64,000 nt of DNA from Chitinophagaceae bacterium (GTDB lineage: Bacteria > Bacteroidota > Bacteroidia > Chitinophagales > Chitinophagaceae). The position numbers and the translations under genes were made by a program. A model generated the notes under the pieces. It worked only from the letters and a program-made list of their open reading frames with translations. It searched no databases and was not told where the DNA came from. Shown here piece by piece: positions 19,361 through 27,866 of this stretch. The stretch covers positions 1 through 64,000 of the forward strand of contig JADBXR010000017.1 in NCBI GenBank assembly GCA_020403425.1, read 5' to 3'. Position 1 is the first letter of the stretch, and each line of letters starts with the position of its first letter.

Positions 19361-22123
19361 TTAGAAATTGATATCGATCCTGCCAAACAGGTAACGGCCA
19401 TTGCTGCCGAACTGCAGGGCACTTCTTGAGTACACGAATTGCCCGGAGTTGCTGTTGGCGGCTATCGCGATCTTGTCGGGATAGATGTCCAGCAGGTTAT
19501 TGGCGCCGATGGTCAGGTTGGCGATCCTGCTCAGTTTATAACCGATGGAAAGGTCGGTCACCCATTTGGGTGTATAGTATTGCTGGTTGGCAACGGTATT
19601 GGTGGCTTCTATCACTCCGCCGAAATAGTTGTTGCGGAGGAAGAAATTGAATTTGCCGATACCATAATTCAGGGCCAGGTTTGCCTTGGTGTTGGGTACC
19701 GCATTCTCAAGGTATACTTTGCTCGATGCGCTGAAATAAGTGCCCTCCTTACCAATCAGTTTGCTGGACACATTGATGGGTCCTACCTGGTTGGTCTGCG
19801 AGGCGTTGGCAGCAAGGTCAGCGCTCAAAGTACCTTTACCCAACCTGGCTTTGTACGAAACGATCAGGTCAATACCCCTTGTCTCCGTATTGATGGCATT
19901 GGCAAAAAATGCGGCGCCGGTAGCATTGGCCAGTGATAACAGCTGGTAGATCTCCTTGTCAACAGGCGATGCGGTAGGCGCATTGCTGCCGGTGAACTGA
20001 CCCGTATAGATCACGCGGTCATTGATGCGGGTATAATATCCATCCAGGGTCACTTTCAGTTTGCCGAAGCTACCTGTGAAACCAAGGCTCACGCTCTTTG
20101 ATTTTTCAGGGCTCAGTTTAGGAATACCCAGTAACTGTGCGGGTCTGCTGTCGTTGGGGAAAGTGCCGATCTCGTTGGCCACACCACTGGTGAATACGGT
20201 GGCGGTATTGGCATAATAACGCTGCTGTAAAGAAGGCGCACGGAAACCGGTGCTGGCAGAAGCGCGTATGCTAAAGGTCTTATTCAGTTTATAACGGGCA
20301 GCGATCTTGCCATTGGTGGTCGATCCAAAATCACTGTAGTTCTCATAGCGTACGGCCGCATCCACTAAGAAGGCTTTGGAGAAATTCAACTCGGCATCGG
20401 CATAAATGCTGGCTGCGGTCCTGTTGGCATTAACGGCGTTCTCTGGCCGGAAGCCCGGGAACACCTGTGCGCCACCGGGTCTGGCAGAACCATCCGGTCC
20501 GAACAATGTATTCACAGAACCGGTGAAATCCGGAACCAGTATCGGGTTACCATTGGCATCAACGCCCACCTGGCGTGCAAGGCCATAGTTGGCATAAGAG
20601 TTCTGGTCGCCGGCCTTTAACTGGTAGTTCTCAAAACGGAACTCACCACCGAAAGCCAGGTTGGTGCCGCTTAACCAGTCAAAACTTCTGCTGAGATCAA
20701 CATTGGTGGTGTTCTGTGTGAACTTCGGACCACCCGCGTTGAAATTGGTAGGAGATGCTTTGCCCAAAGAAGCATTGAGTGAATTAAGTACACTGAAATC
20801 AAACTGGTTCTGTCCAAAACTGTTACTGAAGTCAACATTCCACTCAGCCACTTTGCCTCTGATGCCGGCAGCGAATGAGCGGTCGTAGGCATCAGAACCG
20901 ATATAAGGAAGGAATCCCAGTGGGTAGATCTCGAGGATATTCCTGGACTCGTTGGGCAAACGATAGAAACCACCTGATTTACCCTTGCGGTAACCCAATC
21001 CACCAAATGCATAGAATTCAGCGCCGTTGTTCAGAGGGATGGCGGTGTTGAAAGAGAATTGGCCGCTGGTATATTTCGATTGACCCACTACCAGGCTGTA
21101 ATCCTTTCTGGTGGTATTGGTGGCCACCAGGAATGAATCGGTCCTGTCAACACCACCGGGATATCGGCGGTAGATCACGTCGTTTCTGGCACCACCCCGA
21201 TCAGTGGGTTTGCGGTCATCAAAAGAGCCGGAGAAATTGATGTAACCTCCCTTGCTGCCCAGGGCCAGACCCAGGTTCAAAGCAACCTGTGTGTTTTGTC
21301 CGTCGTGGTACGATTTGCCGTTGACCTTGGAATTGTATTCACCCGAAGTAACGGAAGCGGATAATTTATCTACGCTTTTCTTCAGCACTACGTTGATCAC
21401 ACCGGCGATCGCATCGCTGCCGTATTGTGCAGAAGCGCCATCGCGCAGGATCTCGATCCTTTCGATGGATGATACGGGAATGGCGTTCAGGTCCGTTCCC
21501 ACACTGCCCCTGCCAAAGGTACCGTTCACGTTGATGAGTGCCGAATTGTACCTTCTTTTTCCGTTCACCAGTACCAGCACCTGGTCAGGTCCCAGTCCGC
21601 GCAGTGAGGCCGGATCCACATGGTCGGTACCATCGCCCAGCGATTGTGTATTGGATGTGAAAGAGGGTGCAGCAAAATTCAGGATCTGGTTCAGGTTCAC
21701 CTGTGCGCCCACGCCTGCCAGTTTCTTGATGTCCAGCACGTCGATCGGAACAGTGGTCTCCAGTTGTGTTCGTGGGGTGGAGCGGCTGCCCAATACCACC
21801 ACTTCGTTCAGTACGGCAGTTGATTCCAGGCCGAAATCGATCACGGTCGTTTCGCCGGCTTTGAGGGTGACCGTTCTGGTTTGCTGTTCAAAACCGGTAT
21901 ACGATACCGTGATGGTGTATTTTCCCGGGTTCACCGATACGCTGAAAACTCCCTGCGCATTGGTGGTGGTGCCCGTGCTGCCTACGCGTACGGAGGCATC
22001 GGCCAGCGGGGTATTCCCCGATCGTACGGTTCCCCTGAGGGTTGCTGTCTGGGCAAATACCTGCGCCGACAGGAGCAGGAACAGCAGGGTTGCAAAATGT
22101 CTGAAAATGGTTGCTTGCTTCAT
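19361..22123 (-). CDS. TonB-dependent outer-membrane receptor
   Basis: The ATG at 22123 gives a signal peptide ending AQVFAQ and a 920-residue protein. A carboxypeptidase-regulatory-like beta-sandwich (about 22-100, TLRGTVRSGNTPLADASV) precedes the plug domain. The plug shows RIEILRDGASAQYGSDAIAGVINV, in the usual plug-to-barrel form. The barrel ends with an aromatic strand (FGRIDINF). No SusD-type gene is adjacent, so it is not a classical paired SusCD system. It converges on the GH16/GH30 genes and could import their oligosaccharides, though siderophore or other ligands are possible. Confidence 0.93.
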   Translation of the reverse strand: MKQATIFRHFATLLFLLLSAQVFAQTATLRGTVRSGNTPLADASVRVGSTGTTTNAQGVFSVSVNPGKYTITVSYTGFEQQTRTVTLKAGETTVIDFGLESTAVLNEVVVLGSRSTPRTQLETTVPIDVLDIKKLAGVGAQVNLNQILNFAAPSFTSNTQSLGDGTDHVDPASLRGLGPDQVLVLVNGKRRYNSALINVNGTFGRGSVGTDLNAIPVSSIERIEILRDGASAQYGSDAIAGVINVVLKKSVDKLSASVTSGEYNSKVNGKSYHDGQNTQVALNLGLALGSKGGYINFSGSFDDRKPTDRGGARNDVIYRRYPGGVDRTDSFLVATNTTRKDYSLVVGQSKYTSGQFSFNTAIPLNNGAEFYAFGGLGYRKGKSGGFYRLPNESRNILEIYPLGFLPYIGSDAYDRSFAAGIRGKVAEWNVDFSNSFGQNQFDFSVLNSLNASLGKASPTNFNAGGPKFTQNTTNVDLSRSFDWLSGTNLAFGGEFRFENYQLKAGDQNSYANYGLARQVGVDANGNPILVPDFTGSVNTLFGPDGSARPGGAQVFPGFRPENAVNANRTAASIYADAELNFSKAFLVDAAVRYENYSDFGSTTNGKIAARYKLNKTFSIRASASTGFRAPSLQQRYYANTATVFTSGVANEIGTFPNDSRPAQLLGIPKLSPEKSKSVSLGFTGSFGKLKVTLDGYYTRINDRVIYTGQFTGSNAPTASPVDKEIYQLLSLANATGAAFFANAINTETRGIDLIVSYKARLGKGTLSADLAANASQTNQVGPINVSSKLIGKEGTYFSASSKVYLENAVPNTKANLALNYGIGKFNFFLRNNYFGGVIEATNTVANQQYYTPKWVTDLSIGYKLSRIANLTIGANNLLDIYPDKIAIAANSNSGQFVYSRSALQFGSNGRYLFGRIDINF

Positions 22124-22478
22124 AACAATAGGTTTTGTTGCCGGTGAGTACAGCAAAAAGCAGACCCTCCCGGTGACTAAGTGAATAAAAAAATAAATGA
22201 GAATAGTGGTAACGTGGCAATCAGAAAAGCGTCAACATCGTAACTGTGGGTACATATCGTGGTACATGAAACAGATTTTGATAATGGAGATGCGAATGTA
22301 GGGGAATTTTACAAACCTACCAAAATGATAGACTAATGGCTGTATAGATATTTCTTTTATCGAAAATCAGGGGATGAACGGCGGAACCTGTATCTGTTTG
22401 TATACCAGCGTGCTTGACAATACTGAAACCATATCGTATTTTACCCGGACCGTTATATGGTTCACTTAATAGAATTGT
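22124..22478. other. Divergent intergenic region
   Basis: This 355-base region separates the divergent TonB receptor and the small membrane protein gene and must hold both promoters. I see no open frame or strong repeat. No confident -33/-7 pair could be assigned by eye. Confidence 0.4.
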
Positions 22479-22940
22479 ATGGAACAATCGTCTTTAACAG
22501 AACGCCTCCGTTTTCTTACCCTGGTGCTGGGAGTGGTACAGGTGATCACAGGTTGTGTGGCAGGCCTGTTGCCGCCCGATGCCGTTGCCTGGTACCGCGG
22601 TATCGTGATGGCACATATCCAGTTCACCGCTAATGGTGTACTGCTGATCGTACTGGGTTTGCTGCTGCGCGATATGCGCCTGACCTCCACCCAGTTCCGT
22701 ATCTGGTTCCTCAGTACACAGGCGGGTACCTGGCTCAACGGCATCGCGGGCCTGATAGCTGCTTTCACCGGCAGGTCCTCCAGTCAGATGCCCAACCTGA
22801 ATGCCACCCATCCGCCTCCCAATGGCATGTCTACGGCAGTGTATATGACATTGCTGTTTTGCGGTTTGTTCATCCTGGTAGGATTGGGGTTGACGCTGAT
22901 AGGACTTTTACAGGGAAGAAGGAGAATGCCGCTTTCCTGA
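22479..22940 (+). CDS. Four-helix membrane protein, weakly hydroxylaminobenzene-mutase-like
   Basis: The 153-residue protein has four membrane segments: about 10-30, 46-66, 85-105 and 126-146. The second segment, AHIQFTANGVLLIVLGLLL, and the WLNGIAGLIAAFTG segment recall hydroxylaminobenzene mutase HabA and related styrene-oxide isomerase-fold proteins, in which a His in this helix matters. Similarity is by eye only. A terminator hairpin follows 42 bases downstream. Confidence 0.65.
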   Translation: MEQSSLTERLRFLTLVLGVVQVITGCVAGLLPPDAVAWYRGIVMAHIQFTANGVLLIVLGLLLRDMRLTSTQFRIWFLSTQAGTWLNGIAGLIAAFTGRSSSQMPNLNATHPPPNGMSTAVYMTLLFCGLFILVGLGLTLIGLLQGRRRMPLS

Positions 22941-22981
22941 AACAGAAATGAACAGTCGCCTTAGGTTACTATAAAACAAAC

Positions 22982-23012
22982 CCACTTATGATGACCGATC
23001 ATAAGTGGTTTT
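22982..23012 (+). terminator. Rho-independent terminator
   Basis: An 11-bp perfect stem (CCACTTATGAT at 22982-22992 with 22998-23008), a 5-base loop and a TTTTG tail follow the small membrane protein gene. Read leftward it could also serve the opposite strand, but no minus-strand gene ends here. Confidence 0.8.
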
Positions 23013-23071
23013 GTTTATGTGCACCATTTCAGAAGTGCATGATACAGAAAAGTCGAATAAATGGCCTTCTA

Positions 23072-24445
23072 TCAGAAACCGGCAACATTGAGCCGGCCGC
23101 CGGTAAGTACTTTCCCGCTCAGTGAGCTGGTAGCCACTGCGGAACTTAGAATGGCCGATTTGATCTGTGCGGCGCTGGCCCCCGTATTCACGGAAGCATA
23201 TAAGGCACAGGCGCCTGTTACATGTGGTGTGGCCATGGATGTTCCGTTGTAAGAGGCATAACTGCTGAGGATCTTACCCTTGGAAGAGACCGGAACGGTT
23301 GACCAGATGCCGGAGCCGGGTGCACCGATATCCACTTTGGTGGCGCCGTAATTGGAATAACTGGCCAGGGCGCCGGTAGAGGTGAGTGCGGCCACTGCAA
23401 TGATGTTATCGTTCGGGTAAGCCGCCGGGAAGCTTGGAGATTTCTCTATGTCGGTGGTGCTGTTACCTGCTGCCGCTACAAATAAGATCCCGGCCTGGTT
23501 GGCACGTTCAATGGCATCCTGCAAAGCCTGTGAAAAACCGCCGCCTCCCCAGGAATTATTGGTGGCAACAATGTTCAGTCCTTTGTTCTTCAGGTCGGTG
23601 AAATAATCCACGGCTTTGATGGCATTGGCGGTGGTGCCTCCGCGTGAGCCTAGGAATTTGGCAGAGAGCATGGAAACATTCCAGTTCACACCCACTACTC
23701 CTTTGGTATTGGCCCTGGCGCCGATGGTGCCGGCCACATGGGTTCCGTGGTCATCACTGGTGCCATCAAAAATGCTGTTATCGTTATTGGCAAAATCCCA
23801 TCCGTATACATCATCCACATAACCATTGCCGTCATCATCAACGCCATTGCCGGCGGTCTCGTAAGGGTTGGTGGCAAAATTGCCGGTAATGTCCTCATGG
23901 TTGTACATCACACCTTCATCAATGATGCCGATGTATACTGTGCCTGAACCGGTCTTGTTATTGGCCCAGGCAGTGGCGGCCCCGCTACCGAAACCGGATC
24001 CCATGCCCCATAAGGAACCGTTGGTGAAATAAGGGTCGCTGCTGGTGGCCGCATGCTGGTATACATAGTTGGGCTCTGCATATTCAATAAAGGCATTGCC
24101 CTTTAGTTTGCCGATGGCTTCCAGTGCATTCAGGTTTGCGTGTACCAGGAACAGGCCGGTCTTCCTGCCACCCTTTTTCATGGCATTGGTATGGATATGT
24201 TCCAGTACCGAAGCACCGATGGCGTTGAAAGCCTGGCTTCTTTGCGCGTCACTGGCGTTGTCTTTGAACTGGATCAGTAATTCGTTGGGTACGGTTTCGT
24301 AGCTGCCTTCCTGCGTAGCAACCACACTGTTGCTTGCAGCGGCATTGGCGGCATCCGTTGCCCGGGTGGCATCCGCTCCGGGATCTATGGTTTTGGTACA
24401 GGATACTGCCAGGCAGCACAGGAGCAGGTAACTGATTTTTTTCAT
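23072..24445 (-). CDS. Subtilisin-like serine protease lipoprotein (S8 family)
   Basis: The 457-residue protein has a lipobox (LAVSC, Cys16), an inhibitor-type propeptide (about 52-130, ELLIQFKDNASDAQRSQAF) and an S8 catalytic domain. The triad is Asp176 (IIDEGV), His233 (HGTHVAG) and Ser403 (NGTSMATPHV). The oxyanion Asn328 lies in AAAGN. A calcium-like Asp/Asn-rich loop (DDDGNGYVDD) is also visible. The protein ends shortly after the catalytic domain without a secretion-signal domain. It should act in the periplasm or at the outer membrane as a general protease. Confidence 0.94.
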   Translation of the reverse strand: MKKISYLLLCCLAVSCTKTIDPGADATRATDAANAAASNSVVATQEGSYETVPNELLIQFKDNASDAQRSQAFNAIGASVLEHIHTNAMKKGGRKTGLFLVHANLNALEAIGKLKGNAFIEYAEPNYVYQHAATSSDPYFTNGSLWGMGSGFGSGAATAWANNKTGSGTVYIGIIDEGVMYNHEDITGNFATNPYETAGNGVDDDGNGYVDDVYGWDFANNDNSIFDGTSDDHGTHVAGTIGARANTKGVVGVNWNVSMLSAKFLGSRGGTTANAIKAVDYFTDLKNKGLNIVATNNSWGGGGFSQALQDAIERANQAGILFVAAAGNSTTDIEKSPSFPAAYPNDNIIAVAALTSTGALASYSNYGATKVDIGAPGSGIWSTVPVSSKGKILSSYASYNGTSMATPHVTGACALYASVNTGASAAQIKSAILSSAVATSSLSGKVLTGGRLNVAGF

Positions 24446-24712
24446 GGTGCTAAAGTTTGGTTGAAGTGCTTGAGGATCAAAATACTAAATCTCCCGGCTA
24501 ATCTATGGAATCAGTTGCAAAAATTTCTAACAACAGATCTGTTCAATCTCAGTAGGTTCGAATGCCTGTTGTGTTAAACGAACGCGACCTGTATCTACCT
24601 AAAATGCCTATCATCAATAACTTATGGGCCTCTAACAATACCCGTATAACACCGGAGCTATGTTTCTTGTAAAGAGCTGCCTGCTGTAAAAACACTACAA
24701 TATGGGGATTTA

Positions 24713-24961
24713 TTGATATCAACTGGTATGAATCGAATTTATCTTGATTCTCTTCATCAACATCGTATGTCAAGAGAAAGTAACCTGCACACGGCCAACT
24801 CGGGTGAGGCCAGGGTATCAGCGTCGCTTCTGCGGGAAGCTGCCAAACGTAAATGTCCGTTCATCCTTATCAGTTTTGAACGGGTGACCGTGTATAATGG
24901 ATTGATCAAAAGCTGGGGAGCTTTGCAGGAGATCAAAAAAGCCACCAGTTATCACTATTGA
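24713..24961 (+). CDS. Doubtful short open frame
   Basis: An 82-codon frame runs from 24713, with inner starts at 24728 and 24767. The product is basic and contains EARVSASLLREAAKRKCPFIL followed by a strand. I do not recognise it and composition is only weakly gene-like. It lies in a 560-base gap between the protease and the NTF2-like gene and may be a remnant rather than a gene. Confidence 0.2.
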   Translation: MISTGMNRIYLDSLHQHRMSRESNLHTANSGEARVSASLLREAAKRKCPFILISFERVTVYNGLIKSWGALQEIKKATSYHY

Positions 24962-25007
24962 TACACGTGATGCCTCTAAGGCGTCTTTCGGAAATTCAGG
25001 GTCAGAT

Positions 25008-25391
25008 GTGGATCTGTTAAAAACAATGTTCGAAGCCTACGCCAAAGCAGATTGGGCCACTTATCGTTCCTGCTTTCAGGATAGTGCTTTTTCCGTGTAT
25101 AATCAGATGGCCACAGACTCCAACCTTCAAAGGATCCCTGTTGATACGGTCGTTGCGCATCACAGCAAAGATCGTGAAGTGGCCTGGGAAGGGATGGATA
25201 TCAATGCACCTATCTACGAAGTAGTGACCGATACGGCCGGAAACAAGTACGGCCATGTTTGGTGTAAACTGTCCACCAAAAACCGGAAGACCGGTAAAAA
25301 AACAGACGTGACCATTTTCGGATCCTATGGTCTCAAGAACGATAAGATCGCCTGGGAATGGGTGATCTTTGACCGGTTGGGATTACAATAA
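25008..25391 (+). CDS. NTF2-like (SnoaL/DUF4440-type) protein, start unclear
   Basis: The 127-residue frame has the cone-fold pattern of the NTF2 superfamily: MFEAYAKADWATYRSCFQDSA, a central strand with the GHVWCKLS turn, and a C-terminal DKIAWEWVIFDR. Such domains are small ligand-binding or enzyme scaffolds. The assigned start is GTG at 25008; the frame remains open back to about 24915 without any ATG. A signal peptide or first helix may therefore be missing and the gene could be 5'-truncated. A strong terminator follows immediately. Confidence 0.6.
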   Translation: MDLLKTMFEAYAKADWATYRSCFQDSAFSVYNQMATDSNLQRIPVDTVVAHHSKDREVAWEGMDINAPIYEVVTDTAGNKYGHVWCKLSTKNRKTGKKTDVTIFGSYGLKNDKIAWEWVIFDRLGLQ

Positions 25392-25397
25392 AAACCT

Positions 25398-25428
25398 AAA
25401 AGCCTGCTTTCTGTAAAGCAGGCTTTTT
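25398..25428. terminator. Rho-independent terminator
   Basis: A perfect 13-bp stem (AAAAGCCTGCTTT at 25398-25410 with 25415-25427), a CTGT loop and a TTTTT tail lie 6 bases after the NTF2-like gene. The A-rich left side makes it usable in both directions. Confidence 0.88.
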
Positions 25429-25563
25429 AATGGGCTGCCGCTGAGGATATCAGCCTATCGGGATGGGTAACTGGAAAGAGCCTTGTCTTTGTCATCAGCA
25501 GATCCTTGCAACTGCCAGACCATCCCAGGCCGTAAAGCTGCAGTTCCCTGCTGTGTCGGCGCC

Positions 25564-25595
25564 AGTTATACCAGTTAGATCTAACTGGTATAACT
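25564..25595. promoter_or_regulatory. 32-bp perfect palindrome, possible operator
   Basis: The arms AGTTATACCAGTTAGA (25564-25579) and their exact inverse complement (25580-25595) abut with no spacer. The outer halves include a CTGGTATAACT motif of the type bound by GntR-family dimers. It lies upstream of the gene at 25937 but with 340 bases and a tandem repeat between. A regulator site or a transposon-end relic are both possible. Confidence 0.5.
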
Positions 25596-25730
25596 CGTAC
25601 AATACATTGATATTGATTTCTTTGCATGATCACTATTGACGAAAAACGCCCAAAATGGACAAACTGCGGGAAAAATGTCTGTTTTTGGGTGCCTAAAAAT
25701 GTGGATAAACCCAACTTATACCGAACTATC

Positions 25731-25796
25731 ACCGGGAAGCGACCGGGAAGCGACCGGGAAGTGGTCGGGAAGTGGCCGGGAGGCAGCCGGGAAGCG
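25731..25796. repeat. Six 11-bp tandem repeats, (A/G)CCGGGAAGCG-like
   Basis: Six head-to-tail units of 11 bases occupy 25731-25796. The consensus is RCCGGGAAGYG and the first two units are identical. A seventh degenerate CGGGA occurs near 25820. Local GC is much higher than the flanks. Because 11 is not a multiple of 3, the repeat is open in several frames, which accounts for several spurious open frames here. No coding role is supported. Confidence 0.75.
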
Positions 25797-25936
25797 GTTG
25801 CGACAGGCCTGGTCAGCGGCCGGGATATGTACCTGTGGCGATCCGGCGTTTTTCTGCAAAATGGCAGCAGGCTGTTTGCGTTCATTGCTGATGTAAAACC
25901 CAGTACATTCGTATGCACTCAATCGTATCCCTGTTT

Positions 25937-26833
25937 ATGAAATTCCGTTCCGTTATTGTTTTGTCATTGCTGGTTGTTTTTACAGGTATCAACAGTGTTT
26001 CCTATGGGCAGATCAATCCTTTGGAAGCCAAAGCCGCCTACCTGTTGGCCGAAGAAAGTTATGGCAGGGGCGATATGCGTGCCGCTTTGCAATACCTGGA
26101 TGAGGCAGGTACGAAACTGGGAACCGCCAACGCAAAGATCCTGTACCTGAAGATCATGACGCTGAAAGAGCTGTCGGCAAAAAGCCCTTCTTACAGGGAG
26201 CAGCTGGATACAACGATCGTGGCCTTTGAGAAAGCGCCGGATCTGGCCGATTTCAACGAAGAGAAAACACTGGAGATCATCAAGATCAAACTGGAAAGAA
26301 GAAGACAGAAGAACCTGGGTGACCAGCTGGAGCAGGCACTACTTGATTACCAGACAAAGATCGGCTGGATCATCGGTATGCGTGCAGACAGTCTTGAAAA
26401 ATCACGCCCCGACCTGTTCATCGATCAGCCCGGGAAACATTATGTGTACAAAACAGGTGTGAACCGTTCCATATCCCTTCTTTACCATTACAAAAGCCCC
26501 AATCTTCAAAACCTGTCTGATATCATCACCATCAGGGATAGCGTGATCTCCAGCCATGCGCATTATTATTACGACTATCCAAACGAGACGGCAAATTTTG
26601 ACAATTCGCTACAGGCGCAGGCCAGGATACTGGACGACCTGAAAAATACATTCGGTCATGTTCCCGACCCGGTCATCAAAACCACCGAATACGATAAATC
26701 CACAGGCGGAGGTACACTGGTCAATCACACCTATATCTGGCAGGGTAAGAGTCTGCAAATGGCTTTGAACATACTACACTTCAACCCCGGTGGTAAAAAT
26801 GGGTCCAGTTGTGTGTTGACTTTGTATAAATGA
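25937..26833 (+). CDS. Secreted TPR-like hypothetical protein
   Basis: The Met at 25937 starts a clear signal peptide (MKFRSVIVLSLLVVFTGINSVSYGQ); an in-frame ATG lies at 25913. The mature part opens with a tetratricopeptide-like helix pair (AAYLLAEESYGRGDMRAALQYLDEA). About 190 further residues follow that I do not recognise, rich in Lys/Glu and then Tyr/His (HAHYYYDYPNE). It probably acts in the periplasm. It is preceded by the 11-bp repeat array and followed by a hairpin at 26845-26867. Confidence 0.7.
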   Translation: MKFRSVIVLSLLVVFTGINSVSYGQINPLEAKAAYLLAEESYGRGDMRAALQYLDEAGTKLGTANAKILYLKIMTLKELSAKSPSYREQLDTTIVAFEKAPDLADFNEEKTLEIIKIKLERRRQKNLGDQLEQALLDYQTKIGWIIGMRADSLEKSRPDLFIDQPGKHYVYKTGVNRSISLLYHYKSPNLQNLSDIITIRDSVISSHAHYYYDYPNETANFDNSLQAQARILDDLKNTFGHVPDPVIKTTEYDKSTGGGTLVNHTYIWQGKSLQMALNILHFNPGGKNGSSCVLTLYK

Positions 26834-26844
26834 TCGGATCCCTT

Positions 26845-26867
26845 CTCTGCAGGTGTCTCCTGCAGAG
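26845..26867 (+). terminator. Hairpin after the TPR-like gene
   Basis: A perfect 9-bp stem (CTCTGCAGG at 26845-26853 with CCTGCAGAG at 26859-26867) lies 12 bases after the stop. No T run follows, so it may be a weak terminator or an RNA-stabilising hairpin. Confidence 0.45.
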
Positions 26868-27113
26868 GCTCCTGCCGCTTCGGTGTACTTTTCCCACGCT
26901 GTTCACCCTGGCCTGGTCGGGTGTTCCTCATGCAGAGTGTTGCTGAGAACGTTTCAAAACCCTATAAGCCTGCAAAAATACCTGATAATAGGTAGTTGAT
27001 TCCTTTTCTCCATACTGCAATTTGCATACGTATAAGAAGCCGCGCATTGCCGGGATGAGCGCCCCTCATTAAGATCGGATAATACGGTCTGCCATTGTAT
27101 AAATGAAATTAAT

Positions 27114-27866
27114 ATGAAAAGAAGCATTCTCCTGTTGCTATTCCCGTTTTTAGTAATTGCATGTACTAAAAATGGAGAGATCAATTCAGGGGGCAACAAT
27201 GGTAACGGTAATAATAATGGCAGCGGCAACAATAATGGCGGCGGCAATAGCAACGCCGATACTATGATCATTATGTTTGAGAACAGGAACTTCAATGGTT
27301 CTGCAACGGTTGCTTATACAGATGGCTCCTCTGCAAGTGCCAATTTTCAGGCAGGGGTGTTAAAGCTGCCGTTAAGCGCCGCGAGAGACAAGACCATAAA
27401 AAGCCTGACCCCTCAAAATCAAAGTCTTTTATTAATCGGAAGAACTGAGGGAGATAGTATCTTACTCAATTACAATAACGGGATACTTAATTTCCGATCG
27501 GCCGTTGGCGGTTATATTCCTATAGCAACATATGCAGAATTTCAGCTTATCAATAAAAATATAACTGCGCTTTCAGGACATTACGAGTTGAAGGCCGATC
27601 TGGATCTGATGAGCGAAGAATGGACCGCTCTGGGATATTCATCGCCGGATGGTTTCTATGGTGTGTTCGAAGGGGGCGGCCATAAACTTAAAAATATAAA
27701 ACAAACAGTCTCTAATAACCGTCCTGGCGGCTTGTTCAGTTATTTAAACGGGAATCGCTTTCCTGTTGAGGTCAGAAATGTCACCATCAGTTCTGGAAGT
27801 ATAACATCGGGGCAGTCAAATATTGGAGGCATTGCAGGTTTGGCAACTGGGGGGCATTACCATTAA
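27114..27866 (+). CDS. GLUG-repeat surface lipoprotein, N-terminal part of a frameshifted gene
   Basis: The product begins with a signal peptide and lipobox (LVIACTK), then a Gly/Asn-rich linker (about 24-50) that should hold the protein off the membrane. A beta-rich region follows, then the start of GLUG repeats (DGFYGVFEGGGHKL, SNIGGIAGLATGG). It stops three codons after a run of six G (27849-27854). Removing one G joins it exactly to the following frame, where GLUG repeats continue. The intact product would be about 618 residues and probably surface-exposed. Whether the shift is real, variable or a sequencing error cannot be decided here. Confidence 0.75.
   Translation: MKRSILLLLFPFLVIACTKNGEINSGGNNGNGNNNGSGNNNGGGNSNADTMIIMFENRNFNGSATVAYTDGSSASANFQAGVLKLPLSAARDKTIKSLTPQNQSLLLIGRTEGDSILLNYNNGILNFRSAVGGYIPIATYAEFQLINKNITALSGHYELKADLDLMSEEWTALGYSSPDGFYGVFEGGGHKLKNIKQTVSNNRPGGLFSYLNGNRFPVEVRNVTISSGSITSGQSNIGGIAGLATGGHYH

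Noticed and set aside
25626..25940. Overlapping frames across the 11-bp repeat array, including a minus-strand frame at 25427-25918
   Set aside because: The repeat unit is not a multiple of three bases, so it is open in several phases at once. The translated repeats are artefacts of the array.
27849..27866. Treating the two GLUG frames as separate genes
   Set aside because: The second frame has no signal peptide and continues the repeat exactly after one base shift at the G6 run.
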